A DNA stretch of 64,000 nucleotides, from NCBI GenBank assembly GCA_021229015.1, contig CM037782.1, positions 57,285,518 to 57,349,517 on the forward strand, given 5' to 3'. How positions within the stretch are numbered: position 1 is the first letter of the stretch; every line of letters begins with the position of its first letter. This document shows positions 1 through 12,277 of this stretch, in pieces. The stretch is from Solen grandis. Its lineage: Eukaryota > Mollusca > Bivalvia > Adapedonta > Solenidae. The translations under genes were made by a program, and so were the position numbers. The notes beneath the pieces were generated by a model. That model did not search any database and was not told the origin of the DNA. It saw only the letters and a program-made list of their open reading frames with translations.

Positions 1-418
1 AATATTCATTCAGGGAGACTACTTCTGCAATCGTTTGAAGCCTTAGTCCAGTATTTTGAGCTAAGTTTTTTTTTTCCGGGCGAGGGCCATTACACGCACT
101 TTCTTTTGATTATACGACAATTAAACCATTCAGGGTCAGAATGACAAGTCATAATTCCACAGTGATATGTTACTCGACTATGTTAAATTTTCTTTCTGTG
201 AATGTAAATGCTTTGAAAATAGAATAAATAAGGATATTTGCTATTTTTTAAGAATAAATATGTTGTTGCTTTTTAATTTCAAAATTGAGATTTAAGATCT
301 TGAAATGTTTGCAGTTTGGATTTATGTAAAGGAATTCTGTGAAATTTCAAGCCACATGGACAAATATTACAGGCAATATGGCAATTTCAATTTTTAGGCA
401 TAAAGAAAACACATTGAA

Positions 419-2016
419 ATGGAATATTTGATTCAGTATGTATATATACATGTAATTAAAATGATTATTATTGATTTCCCGGCAGTTATCTGGATCTTAA
501 TCTTGATCACCCTGTTCGGTAGTTTGGTTATCAACATCGCCCTAGAGAGACAGACGGACTTCCTAAAGACAAAAATCGAAATTGTAAGTTTTCCATCAAT
601 CCATTCATCCACCCATCCTCTCAGATAACACGTCTTTCTCAATATTGTTTTCCTGAAGAATTTCCACTTATTTGTTTGTTTATTTCTTTTCTTTTCTTTC
701 TTCCTCAAAAGTTACTATTGCTATTGATTTATCAAGCTATTTATTTCCCCTTTTTATTTAAAAGTGTTTTCTTTATTCTTTCTTTCCCACATAAAGAAAT
801 CATTACCCCATTGATTATTATATGTCTCTATGAACCAAGCCTCAGTAAATGATTCCTAGGACAGAGACAGGTGTGAGAAGTTGGTGAGAGCATTCAGCAG
901 TTCTGTATTGAGTTAACAAGATATATCAGTTTGACACCAGCATGCATTACATTCAAACTGGTTGCTTTTTCCCAGCTATATGGAGTAATTTAAAATTCGT
1001 GAATATACGAGGGTAAACTGGTACACTCATTCGTGATATGTTGATGTAGAGGCCTATTTTTTTTCTGACTGTGTGGTTTATAGCGTTATCTCACGCCTTA
1101 GCTGCACTAAATACGATATAAAGATAGCATACATGTACGTGATTGTAATAGAAATGAATATCATTATAACTGTTAAATGAACCTTTTCACAACACTTCTA
1201 AAGCAGGTATAGATAAAGGGTTGACTAAAAAGGCTGAAATACAACAGACAAAGATATGTGGGTGGGGAATTATCAAGGAGTGTGTTTTTGTCATTTTGCT
1301 TGTTATTAAACCCTATCTATTTTACATAAATTCAATATATAGTCGCGCCTCTGTAATTCAAGATAAACCCGACCGCGGGACGCTTTTCAGAGTGTTAACT
1401 TGCGTTTACAGTCTATTTTAATTGTATGTTATTATTATTTATTTACATCATTTGATGTCCTAGGATGTGTCTGTTTTATATTCCAGGCAAAACAAGAGGC
1501 TCAAAATCAGTTCAAGGTTCAAATGGAGGGCACTGTAGAAACGTTAATTCTGGATCCCTTTGACCCCTTAAAGGTACATGTGTACTCTTCCTAGACCCTC
1601 ACCATATGTAGTTAGTTTAGTTACATACATTTTAAACATCAATAGAGTCAAACCAATCTCGAGCGGTCAGTCTACGTTCGGACCGTTTAGCACAGGTTAC
1701 TGCTAGATAGGGTAACATTGACATACAGTAAAATTGCAAATGAATGGGACATCCTATTAAGCCCCCCGTTTTGATATTATCTTTTTTTTTTTCTCAGTTT
1801 ATTTATAAGTAGGTATTTACGGATGCGATTGTCCAAGTACTGTTTCTCACTTGAGGTCTGTCCAAAGTCCCAGTTCAGGCTATACAAGCGAAACAGACCA
1901 AATTGAAAGTGTAATAGGAAATTCCGAGCCTTGCGTGAGACCTAGGAAAATAGGGAATTTCGCTTTGAAATAAATGATAGGTTGAGGCTATTAAAGCTAG
2001 CCGGTAAATTAGGTTT

Positions 2017-2050
<34 letters not shown>

Positions 2051-5000
2051 CGATCGGGTATATACATGTATATCGATAATCAGCATGATATAATGATTTA
2101 CTATTATCAAGGATAAGAAAATTATAGAAGTTTTATGTAAATAATTGTTCACGCATTTTCTGACTTACAGACAGTATTATCCATCTATTTGTGTTATATA
2201 ATTATCAAGCCAGACGGTGCGATTATAATATGGCAATTTAAAGGAAAGTGTTGTTTATGTATTTATTGTAAAGATATTTGTTGTATAAATTGTGTACGTT
2301 CCAATGCTCTGTTATCACATGGTTTCCTATAATGAAAGTGTGATAAAACTTCATACAGATGGCTGTTAACACAGTTAATGTTTATTACATATTAACTCTT
2401 ATACATGTAATTGATTTCAAGCTATCACTGATGATATGTGCCCCAATAATGACTATATCTCTACATATTATATATGTTTATAAAAGTATAGTTCTAAAGT
2501 ATACATGTATTTCTAAATCTTAACACCCAGACACGAGGGTGTTTCAAATTCGCGGAAAAGTGCTCCCATTCTTTTATTACAGGAACGTAATATCTAAAAA
2601 TCCTGACTAGTAAGACTTAATACAATAGTAGTTAAATTACAAAATTCCATATGAATAGCTTGCATACACGCCGTACAGTTGTAACAATAGTAACGTCATC
2701 TAACGAATCCCGGCCCAACACAAAACGACGTCAACGCCAACATTCATACACATTCACAACGTATGATGATCATCGCTTAATCCTATTCAAAGTGCACAAA
2801 CAGGAACATACATGTCGCATTTTTAGCTTGTCATGAATTATGTTAAAGACAGTCCCATAGCTACAGTCCGTTGTGTTGTCCATAATATCGGGCATGATAA
2901 TGCGCTGATCTCTGCCAAGCAACCCTTTGACGGCGGCGGCGTGCGATGACGTCTTCGTCACATGACGGCCTCTGCGCTTCATTAACGCTGTTTTCCCTGT
3001 CCTCAAACCGCTGTACCATTTGACAATTACTGTTTTCTGGCAGCAGCTTCACGTATCATTTCATTAGTTTTAGTCTTGGAAACTTTCTTAAGATCACAAA
3101 ATTTAATGTCTGCTTTTGCTCAACACTAACCGTAGCATCAGCCAGCAGATAATGCATCTTTTGATTATATTTCTGACATCAGAAATCAAAATGACATAGA
3201 GGATAATTGATGTTTCAGTGGAATACATTTTTATCTTAAAAATATTGATTTCATCCTCACGATATGAATTAGAAATAATATTCCACTGTAACTAACATGT
3301 TTTTCTTTTTAACCAGGTTTTCCGAAAGAAAACTCTGGTTATCAGATTGGGGTATGTTGGCGGGCGTAAACAATTTCTTCTGTGCGCAACTCCTCCTACA
3401 TTTATCAACGGATTTGGCCCAATTTTTTACAGAAGCATTATTACATAGTGGCCTGGGGCATAATGTCAGGGTTTTGTGGTTCGACTATTTTTGATGAAGT
3501 TATGGCCCTTTGTTATTTTTTCACATATGTAATATATAAGGAAATATTCTTCTGTGCGCAACTCCTCCTACATTTTTCAACGGATTTTGCCCAAACTTTT
3601 ACAGAAGCATTATTACATAGTGGCCTTGCGCATATTGTCAGGGTTTTGTGGTTCGGCTATTTTTGATGCAGTTATGGCCCTTTGTTATTTTTTCACATAT
3701 GCAATATATAGGGAAATATCCTTCTCTTCGCAACTCCTACTACATTTTTCAACGGATTTGGCCCAAACTTTTACAGAAGCATTATTACATAGTGACATGG
3801 AGCATATTGTCAGGGTTTTGTGGTTCGACTAATTTTGATGCAGTTATGGCCCTTTGTTATTTTTTCACATATGTAATATATAGGGAAATATCCTTCTGTT
3901 CGCAACTCCTCCTACATTTTTTAACGGATTTGGCCCAAACTTTTACAGAAGCATTATTACATAGTGACCTGGAGCATATTGTCAGGGTTTTGTGGTTCGA
4001 CTATTTTTGATGCAGTTATGGCCCTTTGCCCCTTAACGGATGTAACATATAGGGAAATATTCTTTCCTGCACAACTTCTACATTTCTTTATAAATTTTGT
4101 CCATCTTTAACAGAAGTACCATCACTAAGTCACCCTGGAGAATATTACCTGTGTTTTGCAGTTTGACCATTTTTGATGGAGTTATGCCCCTTTGATAAAA
4201 TTCCATGTCTGGAGCATAACTCCTACATTATAAGAGGTATTGACTTGAAACTTTATAGGTGCATACATCTCATTGAGGCGGAATGCAGTGAATAGGAACC
4301 TCACTCTGTGGTTCATGATTTTGGAGTTACATGTTTGCCCCTTCGTAAAAATTCCTGATATGGAGCGTAACTCCTTAATTTTAAAATATATAGTAATGAT
4401 TGGTTTTGCAGTTTGACCATTTTTGATGGAGCTATGGCCCTTAGTTATTTTTTTGCATTAGATTTAGTAGACATTGAGCACAAATTTATTTGACTGATAC
4501 AAATAATCTGTACTGGGACAAAACATTGCAAAAAGAAAACCTGGTTTTGTGACAATTCCTGTCACTTGTTATTTAATGTCTTTCTGCGACGCTTTACGCA
4601 TTGTTACTAATATCATCTTAAATTTTACCCTGTGGGGAGCCTCAAATTCCCGAAGTCGCATGAATCGTTATTCTGTCTAAAAAAAGTCCAATAGATGAAC
4701 ACAAAGAACGCGTGTATTTAACATTTCTTTCAGGTATCTTTTGAAGTAGTGTTATTTCAATGTAGAAAACAATCTTGAAATGTCTTGAAAGAATACGATA
4801 GTGTCTTCTTGTAGTCCAATAACATAAAATAAAAAATTATTTTGAAAAATGGTAATATTCACTGTTTGAAACAGTGGAATTACAATTTTTAATTCACTGA
4901 TATTTCCCTATAATCCACCGAAAAGCATTAAATAAATCATTGTAAACTTTTCTTAAATCTGCCATCTAAAATAAAGAAATGAGAACACCTTTCCGCAAAC

Positions 5001-6635
5001 TTTTTGAACACCCCTCGTATAATTTAGGTGTCAAAGAGTTGAATATTTAAATAAATTAACCAAGTTCTCGTTTATGAACGTATAAGGAGAGCTAACATGC
5101 GTTCCACGCGTGTCACATCTCAATTTTAGTAAATAATAATAATAAAAAATAAAGATTTTTATGAAACACATGCCAGAAATAGATTTTCATAATAACATGC
5201 GTGTAGTATTAAATTCAACAAAACTGAGATAAAGAAAGTTCCTTTATGAATAATAGTCGCATTGACAATGTTTTATAAAAAAAACTATGTATTGACAACA
5301 GATACGAATATATAGGGGTTAGATCAACGCAATAGGTCTGAATGTTTTCAGACTTCAAAAGCGCGAGGTACAGGAACAACCCAAGAACCGTCGAGAATGA
5401 TAATTACGTATGACTAAAAAATAAATAAAAATGTTGTTGTAATAAACGTTCAAGACGTTTGAGAAATAATAATGTGGATACCCACCTACGTTAATCATAC
5501 ATTACGGTATGCATTGAAATCTTAAAAAACAAAACAATGTTATTTATTCCAGGTTACCATTGATATACAGCGTGACAACGATGAATACATGAAACTCCTT
5601 AAGAATAAAAACGTGGTACAGGAACCACAAAAAGTCCAGCCCCAGAAGAAATCAGAATATTTACTCTACTGGTATAACCCACCTCCATACCTTAAACTTC
5701 GAAATGATTCATTGAACGTTGGTTTCACGGCGTGTCAATACAAGAATTGTCGAATGACGTTCGACAAGAAAGACGCACTGAGGAGCGACGCCGTCCTTTT
5801 TGACGGCAGATGGGTGTGGGAAAAGCTGTTTTTCAAACGCCCCCAGGGTCAGGTCTGGATATTCGCTGCCCATGAAGCCCCTGTGGCGTTTGAAGAGTTG
5901 GGGGGCTGGTGGAAGAAGCCAAGTTGGCGCAGTAGTTTTAACTGGACCATGACATACGACAAATCTAATACAGATATATTCCTACCATACGGTGAGTTAA
6001 GAAAACACTCGAAGCCTGTTGTAAGGGATTTTAAGGCTGTTGCCTCAAAGAAAACTAAAGGAGCTTTGATGATTAACTCTCATTGCCCTACATTATCTAT
6101 CAGAGAAGAATACGTGAGAAGACTTCAAAAATATATAGATGTGACAGTGCTAGGCAAATGTGGGACTCCCTGGAATTGTGGGACACATTATGTCCACGAT
6201 AACTGTTTCAATATCCTCAACACCACCTACAAGTTTTTCTTAGCATTCGAAAATGCATTTTGCAGTCAGTATTTCTCGGAGAAAATATACGAGAATTTCA
6301 ATTATGACATTATCAATATTGTTCGTGGTGGCAGTTTCGGAGACGCAAATCGGATGTTCCCAAAGGGAATCTTTATATCCACTGACGATTTTAAGTCTAT
6401 AGAAGGGTTGGGGAAATATCTACAGAAGTTGTCATGGTCTCTTGATACCTATGCCAACATGCTGAAGGAAAAGAGTCAGTATTTTTCCCCAGGGTACAAA
6501 GCCGTGTATCAGAAAGCAATGTGTGACTTATGTGAGCGCATGAATCACCAGGAAAAATACCACAAAATCATTCCAGACATCGTTCACTGGGCATACCATA
6601 AAAACCCTTGCAGAAATGCATCTGACCTCACGTGA
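419..6635 (+). CDS. Alpha-1,3-fucosyltransferase (GT10), three exons
   Basis: Type II Golgi enzyme expected to move fucose from GDP-fucose to N-acetylglucosamine in glycans; the exact acceptor cannot be read. Exons 419-583, 1487-1573 and 5553-6635 join in phase 0 at GTAAGT/CAG and GTACAT/CAG sites, giving 444 aa. Exon 1 encodes a short cytosolic tail and one hydrophobic anchor (about residues 16-41, including AVIWILILITLFGSLV). Exon 2 and early exon 3 are stem. Exon 3 carries the whole catalytic part: LLYWYNPP opens the GT10 N-domain, FNWTMTYD lies at about 213-220, and the GT10 signature FENAFCSQYFSEKIYENF starts at about 316. A CDLC pair at about 408-411 matches the C-terminal cysteines of the family. 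Length fits FUT proteins. The start is the first ATG before the anchor; noncoding 5' exons may be missed. A possible polyA signal lies at 7092. The exon 1 and 2 assignment is inferred from phase and topology; the exon 3 family call is very safe. Confidence 0.9.
584..1486 (+). other. Fucosyltransferase intron 1
   Basis: The 903-bp intron is bounded by GTAAGT at 584 and TTCCAG ending at 1486. It is AT-rich. No other exon is seen inside it. A lone TACGAGGGT-like stretch near 1007 resembles mariner ends but has no partner nearby. Confidence 0.7.
2019..2047. repeat. (CT)n microsatellite
   Basis: Uninterrupted CT dinucleotide run inside fucosyltransferase intron 2. Confidence 0.95.
2770..3160 (-). 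pseudogene. Mariner transposase N-terminal remnant
   Basis: Minus-strand frames, interrupted by shifts, give segments typical of the mariner HTH region. In order they are ADIKFCDLKKVSKTKTNEMI, then MVQRFEDRENSVNEAQR, then a GRHVTKTSS stretch followed by AVKGLLGRDQRI, and finally SYGTVFNIIHDKLKMRHVC. The last matches the second HTH of mariner transposases (family consensus ...GSVYNIIHDKLGM). The catalytic DDD part is not recognisable. Several frame breaks make it a clear relic. The family call rests on memory of mariner motifs, not a search. Confidence 0.7.
3311..4570. mobile_element. Non-autonomous element with about 172-bp internal tandem repeats
   Basis: The 5' edge is an imperfect palindrome at 3311-3340 (AACCAGGTTTTC ... 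AACTCTGGTT). The 3' side has the matching GAAAACCTGGTT at 4535-4546, followed by GACAATTCCTGTCACTTGTT. Between them are four clear units starting near 3374, 3548, 3720 and 3891 (each with GCAACTCCTCCTAC or a variant and TTACAGAAGCATTATTACAT), then degenerate units to about 4450. The open frames at 3382-4010 are by-products of the repeat. Architecture resembles bivalve pearl-type elements that carry internal tandem repeats; that comparison is from general knowledge. Confidence 0.65.
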
Positions 6636-9345
6636 ATGACTGTTGGCAACTTTTTCATTTCTCATTAGTTAAGTAAAGTGGGAGCTTTAGCTAGTAATTT
6701 GGTAAATTGCCTAACTAAGATTATCAATATGGATCCAGCAGAGATGTGCTGGACCAAGAAACACTGATTACCGGGCTAACATGCATATTTTCTCAATTAC
6801 CCATTTAAAATGTAGGTCTGTGTATTGTTTGTGTATCAACAACTTGAACGACTGGTGCGAGTATGGGACATTTTCTCTATATCCATTCAAGTTGAAGTCT
6901 GACAATTTCTTTACAAAAATACGATTGAATGTAAGTCTAAAAGAAAAACATATGCCATATCTTCGTCTTATCATATAAGTTCGATGACATGGAGGCATTA
7001 ATATGTACAAAATATAAGTAATGTATTTACATTGAACACAGTGGTTCATAATGGTTATTTGAAATGGGTTGTTTATGTTTTCATAATCATGAATAAAATC
7101 GGGGATCATAGTTTGCTCTTTATCTTATTCATACGAAGTCCTATAAGGATCACAGACAAAGTACTTTTTTAAGGTATTCCTTCTCTAGTAGCCTGATTTC
7201 ATATCTGGCAACTAGATGATAATATTTCTACGGTTCTAAAAATGAAAAAAAAAGCTTCACTGGGATTTCTTTTTCAAGTTTTATTAGATTTTGGGAAGAT
7301 AATATTAAAACCTATGAAAAATAAACAATTTCTTTAAATTAAAAAAAAAATGAATCTTGAGAAATACTGATGGTAGAGACCATATCATTTGATTTTGTTT
7401 CAAAATTCCATGAAGAAATCCAAACTTTGCCGTAGAAAAAAGGAGATACGGTAATAACTGATTTAAAGTTGTCAGGGAAGATAATTCGTATTTTTCATAG
7501 AAAACAAAACTTTCTGGGGGAAGCAATCAAAAGAACGGCCACTATTCATCTCGTCAATATGTCCCTTTGATTTACATAGTTAAGCTGATATTGTCAAGTT
7601 TTAATTGTATGTTGTTGTTTTTTTGGTAGAATTGATAGCTATTGGGGTAGTAAAACCTTTATAAACTCGTTATAACGTGGAGACATGCGCATTAACACCA
7701 AAATGGCATTATACTAAGAAAATAAGGCATTATTTTGCGGGAAAAGGGGGAAATAACGTGATTAAAATGACATCATAACACGAACTTAAGGCACACTAAC
7801 TTGAAAAAAAAAGCGAAATAGCGCGAAGTTGAAACTCTTTAAAACGCGAACATACGGCGTTAATGCGCTTTTTGCGAAAAAAGGCCACAACAGCGAAAAC
7901 TTGAAACGCGTAATAACTCAAAACAAAGGCGATATAACAAAAATAAAAAAAATATGAATAAACAAAACAAAGATTGAATGTAGAGCTGGATGTTTAGTCC
8001 ATCACTTTGTATTTAAATCGGTGTTATTTCGAACTCAGAGCTATACATTGGCATTGTTTTGTAAGTTAAATATAAAACTAGACGCTGGGTCCATCGCTAT
8101 GCATAGGAAACACAGCTTATTGTTGATCTTATACCTATACATTAGCCTTTTTGCAGGCGAATATAGATCTAAACGTTTAGCCCTGCAGATCATAACTTCG
8201 GTTTTAGCAAGGTGAAGGGAATTAAATTAATATTCATTGAGTCATAAATTTATACATGAAACTTACGAGGTAAAGGATTAAAAATATTTTTTATATAATC
8301 TCGTTACCGGCGTTACCGAACACGCGACCTTTGGACCTGTCGTCAGTGAACACTGTTATTGGAACATGACGCCCTTGAAATGACTAGGATATGTTTATAT
8401 TATAGAATAAACGAATTAGTTGATGCATGATGTTGAGAGTTTAAACGTTTGCCACATGTCGTGTTGCACAAATATAATGGTTGACGACGTACTGAGCGTA
8501 TATTTAAGTGATAACAAATAAACATGATAATAAAACATGTCAAGTTGCTTAAATTGATATAGATACATAAAATGTATTTAATGCGATGCGTTGATTTTCT
8601 GCTCTGATGTTTTATACAGCTATTAATTACATATGTTTTGATGTGCCTGCGTGGGTGCACGTGCAGTGGTGGTTTTGATATACATGTAGTTTTTACTTTC
8701 TGATCGTGTGTTTGCTTGATAAGCCTTGTGAATGAGACTGAAATTCTGAAACTAAATTGTTCATCGTTTAAACTTTTTTTTAATTTTATTTACGCCAGAT
8801 GTGAAACAAGTTGTTACAACTTAAACTAATCAATATCGATGGTTCCTCTGTTGGACCAGTACTGTGGGCCTGGGTAGACCATGAACATTCCTCGTTCCTT
8901 GATGAGAGTCTAGTCAGTACGCAGAAATAGGTCCACACTCGGAACACCTTCGTAATTTAGCTTACTTAAAGGAAAATAAGCAGTTAAACAGGCTAGTCAT
9001 GATTAACAAATTAGAATGCAGATACACAGATATTCATGAACATTAAATCTATCTCTGTATAGCCTAAATCACACCCGCATTTAATTAAATTGGGGTTAGT
9101 GTGCATAATTTGAAATGAGTATCTGCAAATATATTTTATCGTATATCATATACATTAATGACCTGATGTGTGTTTGAAATATTGCATATATCAGATTTAA
9201 TTTGACGCTTAAAACATGTATAATTATCAAATTTTCTACCTGTGTGCGCGTGTGTGTTGGCTTGCTATAAATTATATACGGGGCTTATTTTTACTACATG
9301 TATATTACTTATTTATTGATAGAACTTCAAACTCCAGTGCTTTGA
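6636..9345. other. Intergenic stretch, no gene seen
   Basis: Contains the fucosyltransferase 3' flank with a possible AATAAA at 7092, AT-rich unique-looking sequence, and a patch at about 7660-7940 with irregularly repeated short GCG-rich motifs in an A-rich background. Open frames here are short and show no recognisable protein family. Confidence 0.5.
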
Positions 9346-9349
9346 GAAG

Positions 9350-9640
9350 CTTGTTTGTTAATTTGGTTTAACGTCCCTCCGACAATATTTCAGTCATTTA
9401 GAGATTATGTCTACTTGAGACAGATGTAGTGTTGCCACGATGCAATATCATGCTGTAGACATGTGGCATGATAGCACACCCAGTCACAATATCCTGACAC
9501 CGGACAAACCAGTCTGGGCACTACCGTTAAGTGCAGAGCGCCAATCATTGGAGCTATACCAGTATTATTTTTACAACTTGACAATGTGGCGGCCAGGGAT
9601 CGAACCCACGACTTCCTAATACCGATCATTGAGAATAGTT
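9350..9640 (-). mobile_element. tRNA-derived SINE, minus orientation
   Basis: On the minus strand a pol III B-box-like GGTTCGATCC is read at about 9597-9607. Downstream is the conserved ATGACTGAAATATTGTCGG core, ending near 9355 in ACGTTAAACCAAATTAACA. The same core recurs at 11.6, 24.6 and 60.5 kb. This is the most complete copy in the window. Confidence 0.6.
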
Positions 9641-9649
9641 AAGTGAGTG

Positions 9650-11560
9650 CGGTTGGTGTGTATGTATATTATATACTGTTCCAATACAATATTTTTTGGT
9701 CTCATGAAGACCTAGAAGATTAAAAATGACAGCCCCCACAAAGCTGTCAACTTGGAAAGGAAATTGCATAAAAAGAAAATAAGAAAATCTGAGAACTTTG
9801 ACCTTCGAACTTGCAATTTGTAAAATGTCTAGCCATAGACTGCGGACTGAAACCAACTGACAATGCAACGTTGTTGCATGATTCTGTAGAGGCAGCGCTT
9901 CGAGATTTCCCTGATATTACTAGACAAAAAATAGGTGTGCATAGGACTTTTTTTATTACCATGTAACTGCGCGAAACAGCCTTGTCTATTTTTATCTCTT
10001 AATTTATTTTTGACACAATACTCCCCATTTATTTCAGCACGTGATTTGATATTTTAATGTAAAGTAAATATTTAGTACAATCGGCAAGTATGATGATTAC
10101 TTCGCAATAATTACATGTAAACAATATCGTGATGTTCGTCGTATGGCAAGATACCACTGTCACGTGGTTACAGTGCTGCAGTGAATGCAATTAAATTTAA
10201 AAGTTTTACATACATATATAGTAAGTAACGTTGGACAAATAATAAATTAACAAAATATAATGGTTGCTCATCGAACCATCGCGCAATTCATTCAAAGATA
10301 TGCAGAGAACGTGATAGGGGTGACTTACATATTTCATTTTTATATTACAAATATGTATACATGTACATGTATATATTTGCATGAATGAGGAAAATAGTAA
10401 ACAAAAATATATACGGCATGTATGTTTTTTTGTTTTTTTTATCCCGTATCACAATCAAGAGAGTTAGAGTGAGACCACCTATCGCCCACTGAAGCATGAC
10501 TTTTAACTCGCCTATTCATTGCATAGTCTGAGATATTGTGGTTTCTTTTTCGTCGGCATCTGCGTCGGCGTTAACATTTTCTTGTTCGAGTAATAAGAAA
10601 GTGCAACATGTGATATGCTTATGTAACTTTGTATATTGAGAGGAAATGCAGTGACCAAGAACCATAACTCTACCTTGTCCCATGTTTTAATTATTTCCCT
10701 TTTTATTTTATTTTATGATGAATTTTTGTCCGAAGCATTACTCCAAAACTATACTAGATATGGACTCTACATAAACATACATAGATAGTGACTAGGAAGG
10801 TGAATTGACCAAGAACCCTAACTCTACCAAGTTTCATTTTTAATTACATGTACTAGTCTCTCCCTTCCTTTTATTTATAATGATTTTTTAGCATTACTCA
10901 AAAGCCATACCGGGTATTGTCCCATATAATGGTCTTATCAAGTAATCATCGAAAAATAATGTTGACTGCTGGTTTCATATCCAAAATTTTTAAAGCTGGT
11001 AACCACGGATTGGAACTGTACCGAATGGTATACCGTTTTTTTTTTTTTAAATACATGTAGTAGTATGACTGTAGTTATTATCATTTATTTTTGTTTAATA
11101 TCATATTATCATTATCATGAAAATTTAAATTCTTATTAATGAAGAAAATAATATTTGATAACTTCGTAGTTATGTTCATTGAATAATCAAATTAGGAAAC
11201 CTAATGAAGACCATAAGCTCGTAAATGGACCGGACTGTTGTATTCTAAAGATTGATTTTCCCGACGTAATTATTTTACTACAGCGGTCTCGCGATTTCTC
11301 GAGGACAGCTGGGATCGGCAAAAAATCGCCGTTTTCGATGAATCATTCAGATGTCAAAATTTAATTTTGACATTTGTTGTTGATACCTAGACGTCGTGTT
11401 TTCATTAATCATAGTTTATGTTTAACAATTTGTTCTAGGTCGTTTTTTTTTTATTTCTCTGGTGTTAAAAGAATTAAATTTATCTAATTGTAAGCTGTAG
11501 TGTTTACATGACAGTTAGACAAATTCTTTATAACTCCCATGTATAAATACAGACTTGACT
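9650..11560. other. Intergenic stretch with weak repeat remnants
   Basis: No coding gene seen. Around 10640-10930 there are degenerate repeats (for example GACCAAGAACCATAACTCTACC near 10650 and a variant near 10805) of the same general style as the tandem-repeat element at 3.3-4.5 kb. Confidence 0.4.
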
Positions 11561-11564
11561 ATTT

Positions 11565-11692
11565 GAGTTCACCGTCGCTTCAACAGTATTTCAGTCATAT
11601 GGCGACGTCCAGCTAATTACAGGTGGAGGAAGACCCCGAATGCACGGAGGCATCCGGGTAGAACCACCGACCTACCGCACCTACCGCGCATG
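11565..11692 (-). mobile_element. SINE fragment, minus orientation
   Basis: Carries the AGTATTTCAGTCATATGGCG core followed by CGTCCAGCTAATTACAGGTG and GTAGAACCACCGACCTACC. It reads as the reverse of the copy at 60.4-60.56 kb. Confidence 0.6.
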
Positions 11693-12178
11693 CGAAGCGA
11701 ATACACATAGGTCTAATTGATTCTTTTGTTTGATGTACAGTTTTTCTTCCGAGTTCGTAAAATTATGTTTGCTAACACGTAAAGCACATCGAAAATGCTT
11801 TCCCGAATGTTAGAAAAGACAAAGATGTGTAGTGCACAACTTTCAGCTTCGCGTGCGCTATATCCTATTAACATTTGTGAATAATTAAAGTAATTTTCTA
11901 TTTCGAATCGATGCAAAATAATTATGTTGCTTGTGATAGCTTGAAATGACGTAATATACCACATGGTTTAGCTACACTGTTATCCTTGTCAATTCTTACT
12001 CTAAACAAATTTTGAAGTAAACATGTTTTAACCCTCTCAGCATGATTTTGCTGGTGTGTCTTCATTGATAGACAAGGATGGTTATCTATGCACAAAAGCG
12101 CGAAAAAGAGCTTACATTCTAAATATTTAACCAGTTTCAATCTGTGGATACCAAGGAAAGTGCTGAAAACATGCCAGA

Positions 12179-12234
12179 CCACAGGTACTTGAGGACAGGA
12201 CCCTAGCTGTGCCCGCCCCCCTTCACACACACAC

Positions 12235-12277
<43 letters not shown>

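Larger units (their letters stand above)
2531..5018 (-). mobile_element. Decayed mariner-type transposon with a nested element
   Basis: Two inverted ends are visible. The left end at about 2531 reads ACGAGGGTGTTTCAAATTCG. The right end at 4991-5018, on the minus strand, reads ACGAGGGGTGTTCAAAAAGT followed by TTGCGGAAA, as in the left end. Between them, just inside the left end, lie minus-strand remnants of a mariner transposase (about 3160-2650). The tandem-repeat element at 3311-4570 sits inside and accounts for much of the length. TA target duplication is seen only at the right end. The element lies within intron 2 of the fucosyltransferase gene. Confidence 0.65.

Noticed and set aside
1007..1035. 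Mariner-like terminus TACGAGGGTAAACTGGTACA
   Set aside because: No inverted partner or transposase nearby; resemblance is limited to about nine bases.
3297..4010. Four overlapping open frames with repeated protein motifs
   Set aside because: They are translations of the 172-bp tandem units in one element; frame and repeat unit explain the similarity, and there is no known domain.
419..6635. Idea that the fucosyltransferase modifies the EGF-CFC protein in this window
   Set aside because: GT10 enzymes act on N-acetylglucosamine-containing glycans, whereas EGF O-fucose is made by a different family, and the Thr acceptor is absent.
11922..12275. Minus-strand frame starting with alternating Cys/Val
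   Set aside because: Translation of the CA microsatellite and the inverted-repeat arm.
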